A stretch of DNA of 64,000 nt from Bin87 sp965220265 (GTDB lineage: Bacteria > Chloroflexota > Dehalococcoidia > Lucifugimonadales > UBA3495), in assembly GCA_965220265.1 (NCBI GenBank), contig CBDCPM010000004.1:4464001-4528000 (forward strand). Direction: 5' to 3'. Shown piece by piece: positions 16,919-25,645 of the stretch. Both the position numbers and the translations under genes were made by a program. The notes below the pieces were generated by a model. The model worked only from the letters and a program-made list of their open reading frames with translations, was not told the DNA's origin and ran no database searches. Position 1 is the first letter of the stretch, and each line of letters opens with the position of its first letter.

Positions 16919-17632
16919 TCAGTTTTCACTCAGCGTGGCCAAGGCGGCGCGAGCGGCCGCGACTTCCGCAGCGTTTTTGCTGGAGCCGGCCCCGGCTCCG
17001 AGCAATTCCTCTCCGGTCGCCACCTCCACGTCGAAGCTGGGCTGGTGGGACGGGCCGGACGACGCCACCACGCGGTAGACGGGAGTGAGCTTGCCCCGGC
17101 CCTGGACGAGTTCCTGAAGTTCAGCCTTGGGATTATCCGGTCGCCAGCCGGATTGGCATGCCGCTTCGATGGGACCGAACAGAGTGCGCAGGACGAAATC
17201 GCGCGCGGCGCGGTCGCCACGATCAAGGTACACGGCGGCGATGACGGATTCCATCACGTCGCCCAGGACGGCGTCGCCGTTTCGCCCCCCGGATGCCTCA
17301 AATCCACGTCCGAGCAGAACGTAGTCGGCAAGTCCTATCTGCCGGGCGGCGTCAGCGAGGGCGCGCTGACTGAGCAGGGCGGTCCAGCGGCGGGTCAATC
17401 CTCCTTCATCGCATTCGGGCAAACGGTGGTAGAGCTCTTCACTCACAACCAGGCGCACAACCACATCCCCGAGAAACTCGAGTCGCTCGTAGGAATCGGT
17501 ATCGGACCCGCCGGTCTCATTGACGTAAGAGCGGTGGGTCAGCGCCTGAACGAGCAAGCCCCGGTCCTGAAAGCTCAGGCCCAGGGCTTGTTCCAGTTCG
17601 GCGACGGGACGATATCCGCCGGGCGAACTCAA
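16919..17632 (-). CDS. rnc: Ribonuclease III
   Basis: RNase III cleaves double-stranded RNA during rRNA and mRNA processing. The signature ERLEFLGDVVV (about residues 48-58) contains the catalytic Glu and Asp, and the second acidic pair is in GDVMESVIAAVYLD (about 122-135). A C-terminal dsRNA-binding domain is visible from NPKAELQELVQGRGKLTPVYR to KNAAEVAAARAAL. Length is 237, as expected. The start is a TTG at 17632 with a weak ribosome-binding site. It lies 18 bp after the DsbA-like gene on the same strand, so the two probably share a transcript. Confidence 0.94.
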   Translation of the reverse strand: MSSPGGYRPVAELEQALGLSFQDRGLLVQALTHRSYVNETGGSDTDSYERLEFLGDVVVRLVVSEELYHRLPECDEGGLTRRWTALLSQRALADAARQIGLADYVLLGRGFEASGGRNGDAVLGDVMESVIAAVYLDRGDRAARDFVLRTLFGPIEAACQSGWRPDNPKAELQELVQGRGKLTPVYRVVASSGPSHQPSFDVEVATGEELLGAGAGSSKNAAEVAAARAALATLSEN

Positions 17633-17650
17633 TGCAGTAAACGATGCGCT

Positions 17651-18283
17651 TTAGCTGCGCACGCCTTCATACGGCCACGGCGGGGACGGGCGCTTGACCT
17701 CGCCCACGTGCCCGTGGTCAGCCATCATCTCAACCAGGTTGTCGTAGATGGGGCCGGACTCGTCATCCGACGGGATAAACATCTTGACGAAGGCGGAGTT
17801 GCCGTTGGGGAAGACGTAGAGGGGTACGCCAAAAGCGCCGTGAACCTCGACGGCCTCAGTATGGCTCTCGCCGATCTCGCGCAGGATGTCCGGGTCGGAC
17901 AGGTCCTCGGCAAAACGACCCATGTCGACGCCGGAGGCCTCGGCCACAGCGTTGATGGCGTCAGCATCGGTCAGGTCGATGCGGTCTTCGTGGCGAGCGC
18001 GAAGCAGGTTGATAAAGAACCGGTCGAAAACTTCCTGTCCCTGGCGCTCGGCGGCGATACCGGCACGCAGCTCGAGCAAGGTGTTGTCCGAGTCGTCCTG
18101 CTCCCAGAACTTGAAACCGTCGTCATTGTTGTTGTCGTGATTTACCTGAACCAGCGAGAATGGTTTCAGATCCACGGCAATTTCGTGGTCGGTATTCTCG
18201 CGTACTTTCGCCCACCACATGGCAGCGTTGTACACGAAGGGTCAACGAAAGTCGTAATAAACGGTGAAATCGGATTCGGCCAT
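17651..18283 (-). CDS. DsbA-family selenoprotein (UGA read as selenocysteine at residue 14)
   Basis: The frame begins at ATG 18283 behind a GGGAGG site and runs 210 residues, broken only by TGA at 18244-18242. With Sec inserted, the N-terminus reads ESDFTVYYDFR-U-PFVYN. DsbA/HCCA-isomerase-like proteins have exactly this strand followed by D-x-x-C-P at the helix start, so U replaces the redox cysteine. The rest is typical of the family: an alpha-helical insertion (about residues 60-130), then HGAFGVPLYVFPNG with the cis-Pro before the third strand (about 148-161), and a short C-terminal helix. The position after UPFV has no second cysteine, so it is a one-selenol active site. Standard calling would start at an internal codon near 18235 and lose the catalytic segment. 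A wobble-rich hairpin can be drawn after the TGA, but I do not rely on it. Likely role: thiol/selenol oxidoreductase or reductive detoxification. Confidence 0.78.
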
Positions 18284-18713
18284 GGTGGCACCTCCCAAAC
18301 ATGGGTTTTCCGACGTGCCCAAACCGTTGGGGTCCGGGTCGCCGGATTGTTGGGCCGATTGTAGCACAGACCTGTCCCGGCTGGGCAAGCCGAGAGCCGG
18401 GGAGGGAGACTCGAGGAACGAGCCACGCCCAAGCGGGCTTGGGGCAATCATTGGGCGACATGGCCGTCGTGGAAAGCGGACCGGAGCAATGAAAAACCAC
18501 CCGGCTGCTGGCAAGCTCATGTTGGCGTGGATCTGCTGCGCCCGGTATTGTTGCATTCATTACCGCAATGTAAACGTGGCAGTACTATGCATGAATCGTA
18601 ATTGACCCGAAATATGCCGATTGCTACAATTACGTAAACGCGGCGACTGTTGCCGCCGGCCGCGTCGCGCCCGGCGGTCGGTTTGACCATGAAAAGTCAA
18701 CGGGAGGGACTTT
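18284..18713. other. Intergenic region upstream of the P450 cluster
   Basis: This 430-bp divergent spacer holds the promoter at 18602-18630 and no convincing gene. Short open frames lack ribosome-binding sites or family resemblance. Confidence 0.6.
18602..18630 (+). promoter_or_regulatory. Promoter of the P450 cluster
   Basis: TTGACC at 18602-18607 and TACAAT at 18625-18630 are 17 bp apart, each one mismatch from consensus. They lie about 85 bp before the first P450 start codon. This is the best-formed promoter in the window. Confidence 0.65.
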
Positions 18714-20000
18714 ATGGTTACCACCTTTAACGAAAACCTGTTTTCCCCTGAAGTGATCCAGGACCCCTATTCCTACTTCGGGCGGATGCGGGAGGAAGAC
18801 CCGGTCCATTGGAACGACCCGTACAAGCTGTGGGTCATCACGAAATACAAGGATCTGGTTTGGGTCACCCGACGCCCCGAGGCGTTCTCGTCCGAGGTGT
18901 TCCACCGGGATCCGCTGCCTCCGTACCCTTCGATCGACGAATCGGACATGGGCCTGTACGAGGACGTGCGGAATTTCTTCAGCCAGTGGTTCATCCAGAC
19001 CGACCGGCGAGCGGTGAGCACGCACCAGGAAATCAGCGAACACGGCGGCCCCGACCACACCGACATGCGCAAGGTCATCCACGGGTACTTCACGCCCAAG
19101 GCGATGGAGCTCTGGCGGCCGCTGGTACAGTCGGCCATCAAGCAGTTGCTAGACGAGGCGGAAGACCGCGGCAATATGGATGTGATGCGCGACTACGCCA
19201 CTCCGCTACCGCTGCTGGTGATCGCCGCGATGATGGGAATTGAGACCTACGACCGGCAGTTCATTCGGTCGCTGGCGGAGAAGCTGCTGTTCATCGGGCG
19301 CGGCAACGCGGACCGGATGCAACCGCTTTCCGAGGGCATCACCGAGTTGCAGGAATACCTGCGGCCCATGGTGAAGGAACGCCTCAAGAATTCCAACGGC
19401 GACCTGCTGGACAAGATGACCGACGCCGCCCGCATGACTAACGCGGCAGGTAAGCAGATCATGACCGAAGAACAAGTCGTCGCCAACGCGATCCTGCTGC
19501 TGCTGGCCGGCCACGAGACCACGATCAACCTGATCTGCAACGGCACCCGCGCGTTCATGACGCACCCGGACCAGTGGGAACTGTTCAAGTCCGACCCGGC
19601 CGGCCGGATGATCCGGGCCACCGAGGAATGCCTGCGGTACGACGCGCCAGTCAAGTCCATCACCCGCATCGCGGGCGAGGATGTGGAACTCGGCGGCAAG
19701 ACCATCCAGAAGGACGAGCGGATGCGGTGGTTCGTCACCTCGGCCAACCGGGACCCTGAGGTCTTTGACCGACCGGACGACTTCGACATCGAGCGGTACC
19801 CGAACCCACACGTAGCGTTCGGCAGCGGCATCCACCACTGCCTGGGCGCGACGCTGGCAAGGCTGGAAGGACAGGAAGCGTTCAAGGCGCTGGGCGAAAG
19901 GTTCCCGAACCTGAACATGGTCTGCGGCGCGGACGACCTGACCTACACCTCCAGCATCACGTTCCGCACGTTGGAGAAGTTGCCGGTCAGCCTTTCGTAA
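18714..20000 (+). CDS. Cytochrome P450 (first of four)
   Basis: This is a soluble bacterial cytochrome P450 of 428 residues. The oxygen-activating I-helix motif is AGHETT (about residues 264-269), the ExxR pair is in EECLRYDAP (about 303-311), and the heme-thiolate loop is FGSGIHHCLGATLAR (about 369-383) with the proximal Cys near 376. There is no membrane anchor. It is longer than its neighbours because of an insertion after the B-region (SQWFIQTDRRAVSTHQE). P450s insert an oxygen atom into hydrophobic substrates using electrons from a ferredoxin and reductase, and a ferredoxin is encoded at 24371. The substrate cannot be assigned. It has its own promoter upstream and a hairpin terminator downstream, so it may be transcribed alone. 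Confidence 0.95.
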   Translation: MVTTFNENLFSPEVIQDPYSYFGRMREEDPVHWNDPYKLWVITKYKDLVWVTRRPEAFSSEVFHRDPLPPYPSIDESDMGLYEDVRNFFSQWFIQTDRRAVSTHQEISEHGGPDHTDMRKVIHGYFTPKAMELWRPLVQSAIKQLLDEAEDRGNMDVMRDYATPLPLLVIAAMMGIETYDRQFIRSLAEKLLFIGRGNADRMQPLSEGITELQEYLRPMVKERLKNSNGDLLDKMTDAARMTNAAGKQIMTEEQVVANAILLLLAGHETTINLICNGTRAFMTHPDQWELFKSDPAGRMIRATEECLRYDAPVKSITRIAGEDVELGGKTIQKDERMRWFVTSANRDPEVFDRPDDFDIERYPNPHVAFGSGIHHCLGATLARLEGQEAFKALGERFPNLNMVCGADDLTYTSSITFRTLEKLPVSLS

Positions 20001-20028
20001 TCGGCTGGCAAACACTCCCAGGATTACG

Positions 20029-20054
20029 AGGCCCGGCGAATAATCGCCGGGCCT
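20029..20054 (+). terminator. Hairpin terminator after the first P450
   Basis: A perfect 11-bp stem (20029-20039 with 20044-20054) with an ATAA loop lies about 30 bp after the stop. The T tract behind it is short, so termination may be partial. Confidence 0.6.
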
Positions 20055-20068
20055 GATCTTTAGACCGC

Positions 20069-20097
20069 TTGCCCAGACGAAGTTTGCAGCCTATAAT
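20069..20097 (+). promoter_or_regulatory. Promoter of the second P450
   Basis: TTGCCC at 20069-20074 and TATAAT at 20092-20097 are 17 bp apart, about 70 bp before the start at 20169. The -10 matches the consensus fully and the -35 at 4 of 6 positions. Confidence 0.55.
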
Positions 20098-20168
20098 CGG
20101 CGCATTAGGCGATTTAGTCTGCGCAATTCGTCAGCACAGCGCGCGTTGCAAACTGGAGGTCGCAGAAA

Positions 20169-21431
20169 ATGGTCAGCACGATAAACGACAATCCGTTCTC
20201 CCTGGAAGCGATGTACCAACCCTACGAATTTTTCGCGCGGCTGCGCGAGTGGGAGCCGGTGCACTACAACGAGCAGTACGAAGTCTGGATGGTCACGGAC
20301 TGGGAGCACCTGGTGTGGGTGACCCGGCATCCGGAGGTCTTCTCCTCCAGCGTGTTCGCCCGGGACACGCGTCCACCGAACCCGCCGATCGATGAAGACG
20401 ACATGGAGATCTACAACTACATCAGGAAGTGGCAGGTTTCCCGGTTCATTCAGCAGGACCAGCGACGATACAACTCCGAAGTGAGCGGGCCCGACCACGT
20501 GGACATGCGGCGCGTGATGCACGGGTACTTCACGCCGAAGTCAATGGAGATGTGGCGACCCCTGGTGCAGTCAGCGATCGATGAGCTGCTGGACGTGGTG
20601 GAAGAGAAGGGAAGGATGGACGTGATGGCCGATCTGGCCACTCCGCTTCCACTGCTGGTGATCGCCAGGATGCTAGGGATACCGGACAGCGACCGGCCCA
20701 TCATGCGGAGGCTGGCCAAAGACCTGCGTCATCTTAACCGCACCGGACCAGACCGGATGGGTCCACTGTCGCAATCAGTACAGAACCTGCAGGACTACCT
20801 CGGGCCATTGGTTGCGGACCGGGTCGCCAGCCCGAAAGACGACCTGATTTCCGTGGTAGCCGAGGGAGAACGTCGGGGCATCTTCGACCGCGATCAGGTC
20901 GTGAACAACGTGATGCTACTGCTGTCGGCAGGTCACGAGACGACGATCAATTTGATCTGCAACGGGACGCTGGCGTTCACGCAGCATCCGGACCAGTGGG
21001 CGAACCTGAGATCGGACCCGGAGGGCAAGACGGTACGCGCCAACGAGGAGGCCCTGCGGTACGACTCGCCCGTGAAGTCCATCCAGCGGATCGCGATGGA
21101 GGACATCGAGCTGGGCGGCCAACAGATCAAGAAGGACGACCGGGTGAGGTGGTTCATCTCGGGTGCGAACCGGGATCCCAAGGTGTTCGACCGGGCAGAC
21201 GACTTCGACGTCGAACGGTATCCCAACATGCACGTGGCCTTCGGCAGCGGCGTCCACCACTGCCTGGGCGCGACGCTGGCCCGGCTGGAGGGACAGGAGA
21301 TCTTCCGCAACCTTGCCAACCGGTTCAAGAGCATTGAGCTGGAGATCCCGGCGGAACAGGTCGAGTACGATCAGTTGATCGGCCTGCGGGCGGTGGAGAG
21401 CCTACCGGTCACGGTGACCAGCGCGCGCTAG
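20169..21431 (+). CDS. Cytochrome P450 (second of four)
   Basis: This is a P450 paralogue of 420 residues. The I-helix motif is AGHETT (about residue 255), ExxR is in EEALRYDSP, and the heme loop is FGSGVHHCLGATLAR (about 358-372). It is most like the third P450: the two share long identical stretches such as HGYFTPKS, EMWRPLVQSAIDELLD and MDVMADLATPLPLLVIARMLGIPD, so they arose by a fairly recent tandem duplication. Substrate contact regions (the B-C loop and F-G region) differ, which suggests diverged substrates. It has its own promoter and a terminator-like hairpin after the stop. Confidence 0.95.
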   Translation: MVSTINDNPFSLEAMYQPYEFFARLREWEPVHYNEQYEVWMVTDWEHLVWVTRHPEVFSSSVFARDTRPPNPPIDEDDMEIYNYIRKWQVSRFIQQDQRRYNSEVSGPDHVDMRRVMHGYFTPKSMEMWRPLVQSAIDELLDVVEEKGRMDVMADLATPLPLLVIARMLGIPDSDRPIMRRLAKDLRHLNRTGPDRMGPLSQSVQNLQDYLGPLVADRVASPKDDLISVVAEGERRGIFDRDQVVNNVMLLLSAGHETTINLICNGTLAFTQHPDQWANLRSDPEGKTVRANEEALRYDSPVKSIQRIAMEDIELGGQQIKKDDRVRWFISGANRDPKVFDRADDFDVERYPNMHVAFGSGVHHCLGATLARLEGQEIFRNLANRFKSIELEIPAEQVEYDQLIGLRAVESLPVTVTSAR

Positions 21432-21460
21432 CACGCCAGTCGCGATGCGACGTTTTCGGC

Positions 21461-21491
21461 AGCCGGGGCGGGTCAGTCTTCCGCCCCGGCT
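21461..21491 (+). terminator. Hairpin terminator after the second P450
   Basis: An 11-bp GC-rich stem (21461-21471 with 21481-21491) encloses a 9-base loop about 30 bp after the stop codon. A modest T-rich stretch follows. Confidence 0.6.
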
Positions 21492-21572
21492 CGTGTTTGT
21501 CTCCAGCCTGCTGTGAGCGGACCACGAAAGCGCAATAGTGCACGAATAACTGCACTTGGTGCGAAAATCGGT

Positions 21573-21578
21573 TATAAT
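21573..21578 (+). promoter_or_regulatory. -10 element upstream of the third P450
   Basis: A consensus TATAAT lies about 70 bp before the start at 21650, in the same context (TATAATCG) as the box before the second P450. No good -35 is visible. The repetition supports separate transcription of each P450. Confidence 0.4.
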
Positions 21579-21649
21579 CGCCCAATCAACAGGGGTTGCG
21601 GATACGTTTGTCCGCAACCTGAGAAACGTATTACCGGGGGTTACAACCG

Positions 21650-22924
21650 ATGGTCACCACCTTCAACGACAATCCGTTCTCGCCGGAAGCGATCTACAAG
21701 CCCTACGACTTCTATAACCGGCTGCGCGAGCACGAGCCGGTATACTACAACGAGCAGTTCGAAGTTTGGATGATCACTTCCTGGGAACACTTGGTGTGGG
21801 TCACCAGGCATCCTGAGGCGTTCTCGTCCAGTGTGTACGCGCGAGACACCCGGGCCCCGAACCCGCCCATTGATGAAGACGACCTGGAGCTGTACAACTT
21901 CATCAAGAAGTGGCAGGTGTCGCGGTTCATCCAGCACGACCAGCGCCGGTACAACCCGGATGTCAGCGGCTCCGACCATATCGACATGCGCCGGGTGATG
22001 CACGGGTATTTCACGCCCAAGTCCATCGAAATGTGGCGGCCCCTGGTGCAGTCGGCCATCGACGAGTTGCTGGATGCCGTGGAGGAAAAGGGGCGCATGG
22101 ACGTGATGGCCGATCTGGCCACACCGTTGCCCCTGCTGGTCATCGCGCGGATGCTGGGCATCCCCGACAACGAGCGGCCTCGCCTCCGTGAACTGGCCAA
22201 GGACCTGCGCTTCCTCAACCGCGAGGGTCCCGACCGCATGAAGCCGCTGACCCAGGCGGTGAAAAACCTACAGGAATTCATCGCACCGATGGTCGAGGAC
22301 CGGGTCAGCAACCCCGAGCATTTCGATGCCACGGACCTGATGTCTGTGGTCTGCGAAGGTGAACGGCAGGGCGTGTTCAACCGGGATATGACCGTCAATA
22401 ACATCATGCTGCTGCTGTCAGCCGGCCACGAGACGACCATCAACCTAATCTGCAATGGCACTTTGGCATTCACCCAGCACCCGGAACAGTGGTCCATTCT
22501 CAAGTCCGATCCCGAAGGGAAGGCCGTCCGCGCCACCGAAGAAGCCCTCCGGTACGACTCGCCGGTACGGTCCATCCAGCGCATAGCAATGGATGACATC
22601 GAAATGAACGGCCAGTTGATCAAGAAGAATGACCGGGTCCGCTGGTTCATCCCGGGCGCCAACCGCGACCCCAAGGTATTCGACCGTGCCGACGACTTTG
22701 ACATCGAACGGTACCCAAACCAGCACGTTGCCTTCGGCAGTGGCGTCCATCATTGCCTGGGCGCCACCCTGGCCCGCCTGGAAGGACAGGAAATCTTCCG
22801 CAACCTGGCCAACCGGTTCGAAAACGTCGAACTGGAAATCCCGGTGGAACAGGTCGAATACGACCACGTGCTCACCTTCCGCGCGGTGGAGAGCCTGCCG
22901 GTGACGGTGACGAGCGCAAAGTAA
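21650..22924 (+). CDS. Cytochrome P450 (third of four)
   Basis: This P450 of 424 residues is closely related to the one at 20169. The I-helix motif AGHETT lies at about 257-262, EEALRYDSP carries ExxR, and FGSGVHHCLGATLAR (about 362-376) carries the heme Cys. Compared with the second P450 it has a short insertion near residue 220 (NPEHFDATDL). The region MVTTFN at the start matches the first P450 and MVSTIN the second, so the three share ancestry. All catalytic residues are present. Its 5' leader, terminator and -10 box resemble those of the second copy, so the whole transcription unit was probably duplicated. Confidence 0.95.
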   Translation: MVTTFNDNPFSPEAIYKPYDFYNRLREHEPVYYNEQFEVWMITSWEHLVWVTRHPEAFSSSVYARDTRAPNPPIDEDDLELYNFIKKWQVSRFIQHDQRRYNPDVSGSDHIDMRRVMHGYFTPKSIEMWRPLVQSAIDELLDAVEEKGRMDVMADLATPLPLLVIARMLGIPDNERPRLRELAKDLRFLNREGPDRMKPLTQAVKNLQEFIAPMVEDRVSNPEHFDATDLMSVVCEGERQGVFNRDMTVNNIMLLLSAGHETTINLICNGTLAFTQHPEQWSILKSDPEGKAVRATEEALRYDSPVRSIQRIAMDDIEMNGQLIKKNDRVRWFIPGANRDPKVFDRADDFDIERYPNQHVAFGSGVHHCLGATLARLEGQEIFRNLANRFENVELEIPVEQVEYDHVLTFRAVESLPVTVTSAK

Positions 22925-22955
22925 TAACCACCACGTCGAACCGGATCAAACAGTC

Positions 22956-22993
22956 AGCCGGCGGTCGCAACAGTGGCCGCCGGCTACGTTTTT
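22956..22993 (+). terminator. Rho-independent terminator after the third P450
   Basis: AGCCGGCGG (22956-22964) pairs with CCGCCGGCT (22977-22985), with a 12-base loop, followed by ACGTTTTT. The T5 run makes this the clearest terminator inside the cluster. Confidence 0.75.
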
Positions 22994-23073
22994 GAGCATG
23001 GATGTCGTTTGAATTGTCGAACCGCTTGTGATAATTTTGACGCCACCCAGGCCCGCCGAGTGAGGGGTTCACC

Positions 23074-24303
23074 ATGCCCGCAAACATCCACGACTACCTG
23101 TTCGCCGCAGAGGCGATTCGCGACCCGTACGGCTACTTCGGGGCATTGCGATCGGAGGCGCCGGTCCACTGGAACGAGCAGTACCAGATGTGGGTGGTCA
23201 CCAGTTACGAGCGGCTAGTTTGGACGGCCCGTCATCCGGAGTATTTCTCTTCGGAGGTAGCGCTGCGGGACAACCAGCCGCCTTCGCCGTCGATTCCGGA
23301 GGAGGATATGGAGCTTTTCGGGGCAGTGCGCAATTGGGCGGCGGCCCGCTTCACCCAAAACGACGGCGCGAAGCACAAGGAAAAGCGCAAGGTCGTTCAC
23401 GGGTACTTCACGCCCAAGGCCATGGAGACCTGGCGTCCGCTGGTCCGGCAAACGGTGAACGACCTGTTGGACGATTTGCAGGGCGCGGGCAGAATGGACG
23501 TGATGCACGACTTCGCCACGCCGCTCACGTACACCATCATCGCCGGGCTGATGGACATACCGCCCAGTGACCGCGCTTTCGTCAAAGAACTGTGCGGTCA
23601 GATGTGCGGGTTCGATGGCAACCAGCCGGACCGGATCAGGATGTATGCCGAAGGGGTGCAGGCGGTGACCGACTACCTGGCTCCGATCGTTGCCGAACGG
23701 GTCCGCGACCCGGGCGATGACCTGCTATCGGTGATCTGCAAGGGAGAGATCATGGGGGCCTACACGAGGGACGAGGTGTTGGCCAACGCATTGCTCCTGC
23801 TGGTCGCCGGCCATGAGACCACCAACGACCTGATTTCCAATGGAGTGCTGGCGTTTGCCCAGCATTCGGATCAATTCGACCTGTTGCGAACCGATCCCGA
23901 TACGCACATCGTAAACGCCGTCGAGGAAGTGCTACGGTACGATTCTCCGCTGAAGTCGATCCAAAGAGTAGCGACGCAGGACGTGGACATGGGCGGAGGG
24001 CAGACAGTGGGCAAGGACGACCGCGTGCGCTGGGTGATTTCATCAGCCAACCGCGACCCCGAGGTTTTTGAGGATCCTGACGGCTTGGACATCGCGAGAA
24101 ACCCCAACCCGCACGTGGCCTTCGGCAGCGGGGTTCACCATTGCCTGGGAGCGACCCTGGCTCGGCTCGAAGGGCAGGAGGCCTTTGCGGAGTTGGCCCG
24201 AAGGTTCGAGGGGTTCGAACTGGAAACGGACCCGAACGAATTGGAATACCTGCCCAGCGTGGGGCAACGCACGCTGCTCAACCTGCCGGTCACTACCCGA
24301 TAG
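23074..24303 (+). CDS. Cytochrome P450 (fourth of four)
   Basis: This is the most diverged of the four P450s (409 residues). The I-helix motif is AGHETTNDLISNG (about 245-257), where the other three have TINLICNG. ExxR is in EEVLRYDSP and the heme loop is FGSGVHHCLGATLAR (about 350-364). It lies 67 bp before the ferredoxin gene on the same strand with no terminator between, so this P450 and the ferredoxin are probably co-transcribed. All catalytic motifs are intact. Substrate unknown. Confidence 0.95.
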   Translation: MPANIHDYLFAAEAIRDPYGYFGALRSEAPVHWNEQYQMWVVTSYERLVWTARHPEYFSSEVALRDNQPPSPSIPEEDMELFGAVRNWAAARFTQNDGAKHKEKRKVVHGYFTPKAMETWRPLVRQTVNDLLDDLQGAGRMDVMHDFATPLTYTIIAGLMDIPPSDRAFVKELCGQMCGFDGNQPDRIRMYAEGVQAVTDYLAPIVAERVRDPGDDLLSVICKGEIMGAYTRDEVLANALLLLVAGHETTNDLISNGVLAFAQHSDQFDLLRTDPDTHIVNAVEEVLRYDSPLKSIQRVATQDVDMGGGQTVGKDDRVRWVISSANRDPEVFEDPDGLDIARNPNPHVAFGSGVHHCLGATLARLEGQEAFAELARRFEGFELETDPNELEYLPSVGQRTLLNLPVTTR

Positions 24304-24370
24304 AGCCCGGCTGCCGCTCACAAGACCCTGAACATTTTTGTTCGCCCGAACATCTTGAGGAGGTTCCCCG

Positions 24371-24595
24371 ATGGCCCGACAGTTGAAGATCACCGTAGAC
24401 TATAACGTGTGCGTGGGCAACGCCATGTGCGAAACCTTTGCGGTGAACACATTCGGTCTGAACGACGACCGGCAATCTTACGTGAAGGACGCGGCCGGCG
24501 ACCCTGAGGAAACCATCATCGAAGCGGCGGAGAACTGCCCGGTGACGGCGATCACGGTCGAGGACGCGGAAACCGGAGAAATCCTGTTCCCATAA
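24371..24595 (+). CDS. P450-type ferredoxin with CxxNxxC...CP cluster motif
   Basis: This is a 74-residue ferredoxin, the likely electron donor for the neighbouring P450s. Cluster ligands are in VCVGNAMC (Cys at about 14 and 20, with Asn between where four-cluster ferredoxins have Cys) and in NCPVTAI near residue 57. Three cysteines plus CP is the pattern of [3Fe-4S] or variant [4Fe-4S] ferredoxins found beside actinobacterial P450s, where the middle position varies (His, Asn, Ser, Gly). An AGGAGG site precedes ATG 24371. No ferredoxin reductase gene is in the window, so that partner must be elsewhere. Confidence 0.9.
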   Translation: MARQLKITVDYNVCVGNAMCETFAVNTFGLNDDRQSYVKDAAGDPEETIIEAAENCPVTAITVEDAETGEILFP

Positions 24596-24620
24596 GGCTG
24601 ACACTGAAGCCAGTCAGACG

Positions 24621-24645
24621 AGGGGCGACCGTTGCGGGCGCCCCT
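24621..24645. terminator. Hairpin between convergent ferredoxin and oxidoreductase genes
   Basis: AGGGGCG (24621-24627) pairs with CGCCCCT (24639-24645), followed by AAACTTTT. It sits between convergent stops and overlaps the last codon of the minus-strand gene, so it can act in both directions. Confidence 0.55.
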
Positions 24646-25645
24646 AAACTTTTGCGATGACTTCCTCGCCGAACCGGCGGATGATGTCTGCTGGGTCGTG
24701 ACTTATGGCGGTGATTTGCAGGACGTCGACGCCGGACCCGGCGATCTGGGCGACCTTGGCACGACATTCCTCGGGGGTGCCGACGACGGCGAACCGGTCG
24801 GCCAGGTAATCGGTGACTCCGAGTTCGTCCGAGATGGCAGCGTTGCGAGTCTCGCCGACCTGCTCGTGCTCGGCTGGGACGTATTCGCCCTGGATTATTT
24901 GCATCGCCTCGTGGAGCTCGGGCGGCACATGCTTGCCTTCGAGGGTAAACCTGAACGCATGATGAGCGCTGGCCGCCAGGGCCATGCGAATTTCGTCGAT
25001 GGCGACAGCGCGATCATCGGCAATGTTGCACTTGGCGAATGCCCAGACTTCGGTGGACCCGGCCGACTTGCCGACCTCGGTTTCACCTTCGCGAATGCGC
25101 GCGATGGTGTCAGCCATTATCTCCGTCGTCAGTCCGGTGTGAATCATAGCGCGGTCCGCGATGGCGCCGGCGGTACGCAGTGTACGTGGGCCCTCGGCGG
25201 ACATCATGATGGGCACAGGGTCGTGGCTCCAGCGGACGTGGCCTTCGCGGCCCAGATACCTGGCGTGTTCACCGGACAGGAACGCGCGCACGGCGGCGAC
25301 GTAACCGCCAAGAGCGCGGAGCCGGGCCGGACGTAGGCCAAGGTTCAGGATGGCGCTGTCACCGGTTCCTATACCCAGGAACGCCCGTCCCTCAGACAGT
25401 TCCTGCAACGAGGCGATTGCCGAGGCGGTCACCGCCGGATGGCGGGTCAGAGGGTTCGTGACGGAGGGGCCGAGATGAACGCGGGAAGTTTCGGTTGCGG
25501 CCACGGCCAACGATACGAAGAGCTCACGAAAAAGGGACTGGGAATCGGCGACGCCAATGTAGTCGAAGCCAACCGCCTCAGCCAGTCGAACGTGGCGACG
25601 GAACGATTCGTAGGAATTAGGTAGAAGGGTTACACCGTATTTCAT
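24644..25645 (-). CDS. LLM-class flavin-dependent oxidoreductase (first of two)
   Basis: This is a luciferase-like TIM-barrel oxidoreductase of 333 residues that uses FMN or F420. Family segments include AEAVGFDYIGVADSQ (about residues 24-38), TSRVHLGPSVTNPLTRHPAVTA (about 58-79), LSEGRAFLGIGTGDS (about 88-102) and the C-terminal FAVVGTPEECRAKVAQIAGSGVDVLQI. The layout is closest to the methylene-tetrahydromethanopterin-reductase-like branch. Many such paralogues occur in SAR202-type Chloroflexota and are thought to oxidise recalcitrant organic matter. A ribosome-binding site before 25645 is weak. The specific reaction is unknown. Confidence 0.88.
   Translation of the reverse strand: MKYGVTLLPNSYESFRRHVRLAEAVGFDYIGVADSQSLFRELFVSLAVAATETSRVHLGPSVTNPLTRHPAVTASAIASLQELSEGRAFLGIGTGDSAILNLGLRPARLRALGGYVAAVRAFLSGEHARYLGREGHVRWSHDPVPIMMSAEGPRTLRTAGAIADRAMIHTGLTTEIMADTIARIREGETEVGKSAGSTEVWAFAKCNIADDRAVAIDEIRMALAASAHHAFRFTLEGKHVPPELHEAMQIIQGEYVPAEHEQVGETRNAAISDELGVTDYLADRFAVVGTPEECRAKVAQIAGSGVDVLQITAISHDPADIIRRFGEEVIAKV

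Noticed and set aside
18205..18244. A SECIS hairpin after the TGA of the DsbA-like gene
   Set aside because: A stem can be drawn (CCC with GGG and several wobble pairs), but it has mismatches and too many G-U pairs to list as a feature. The case for selenocysteine rests on the protein alignment.
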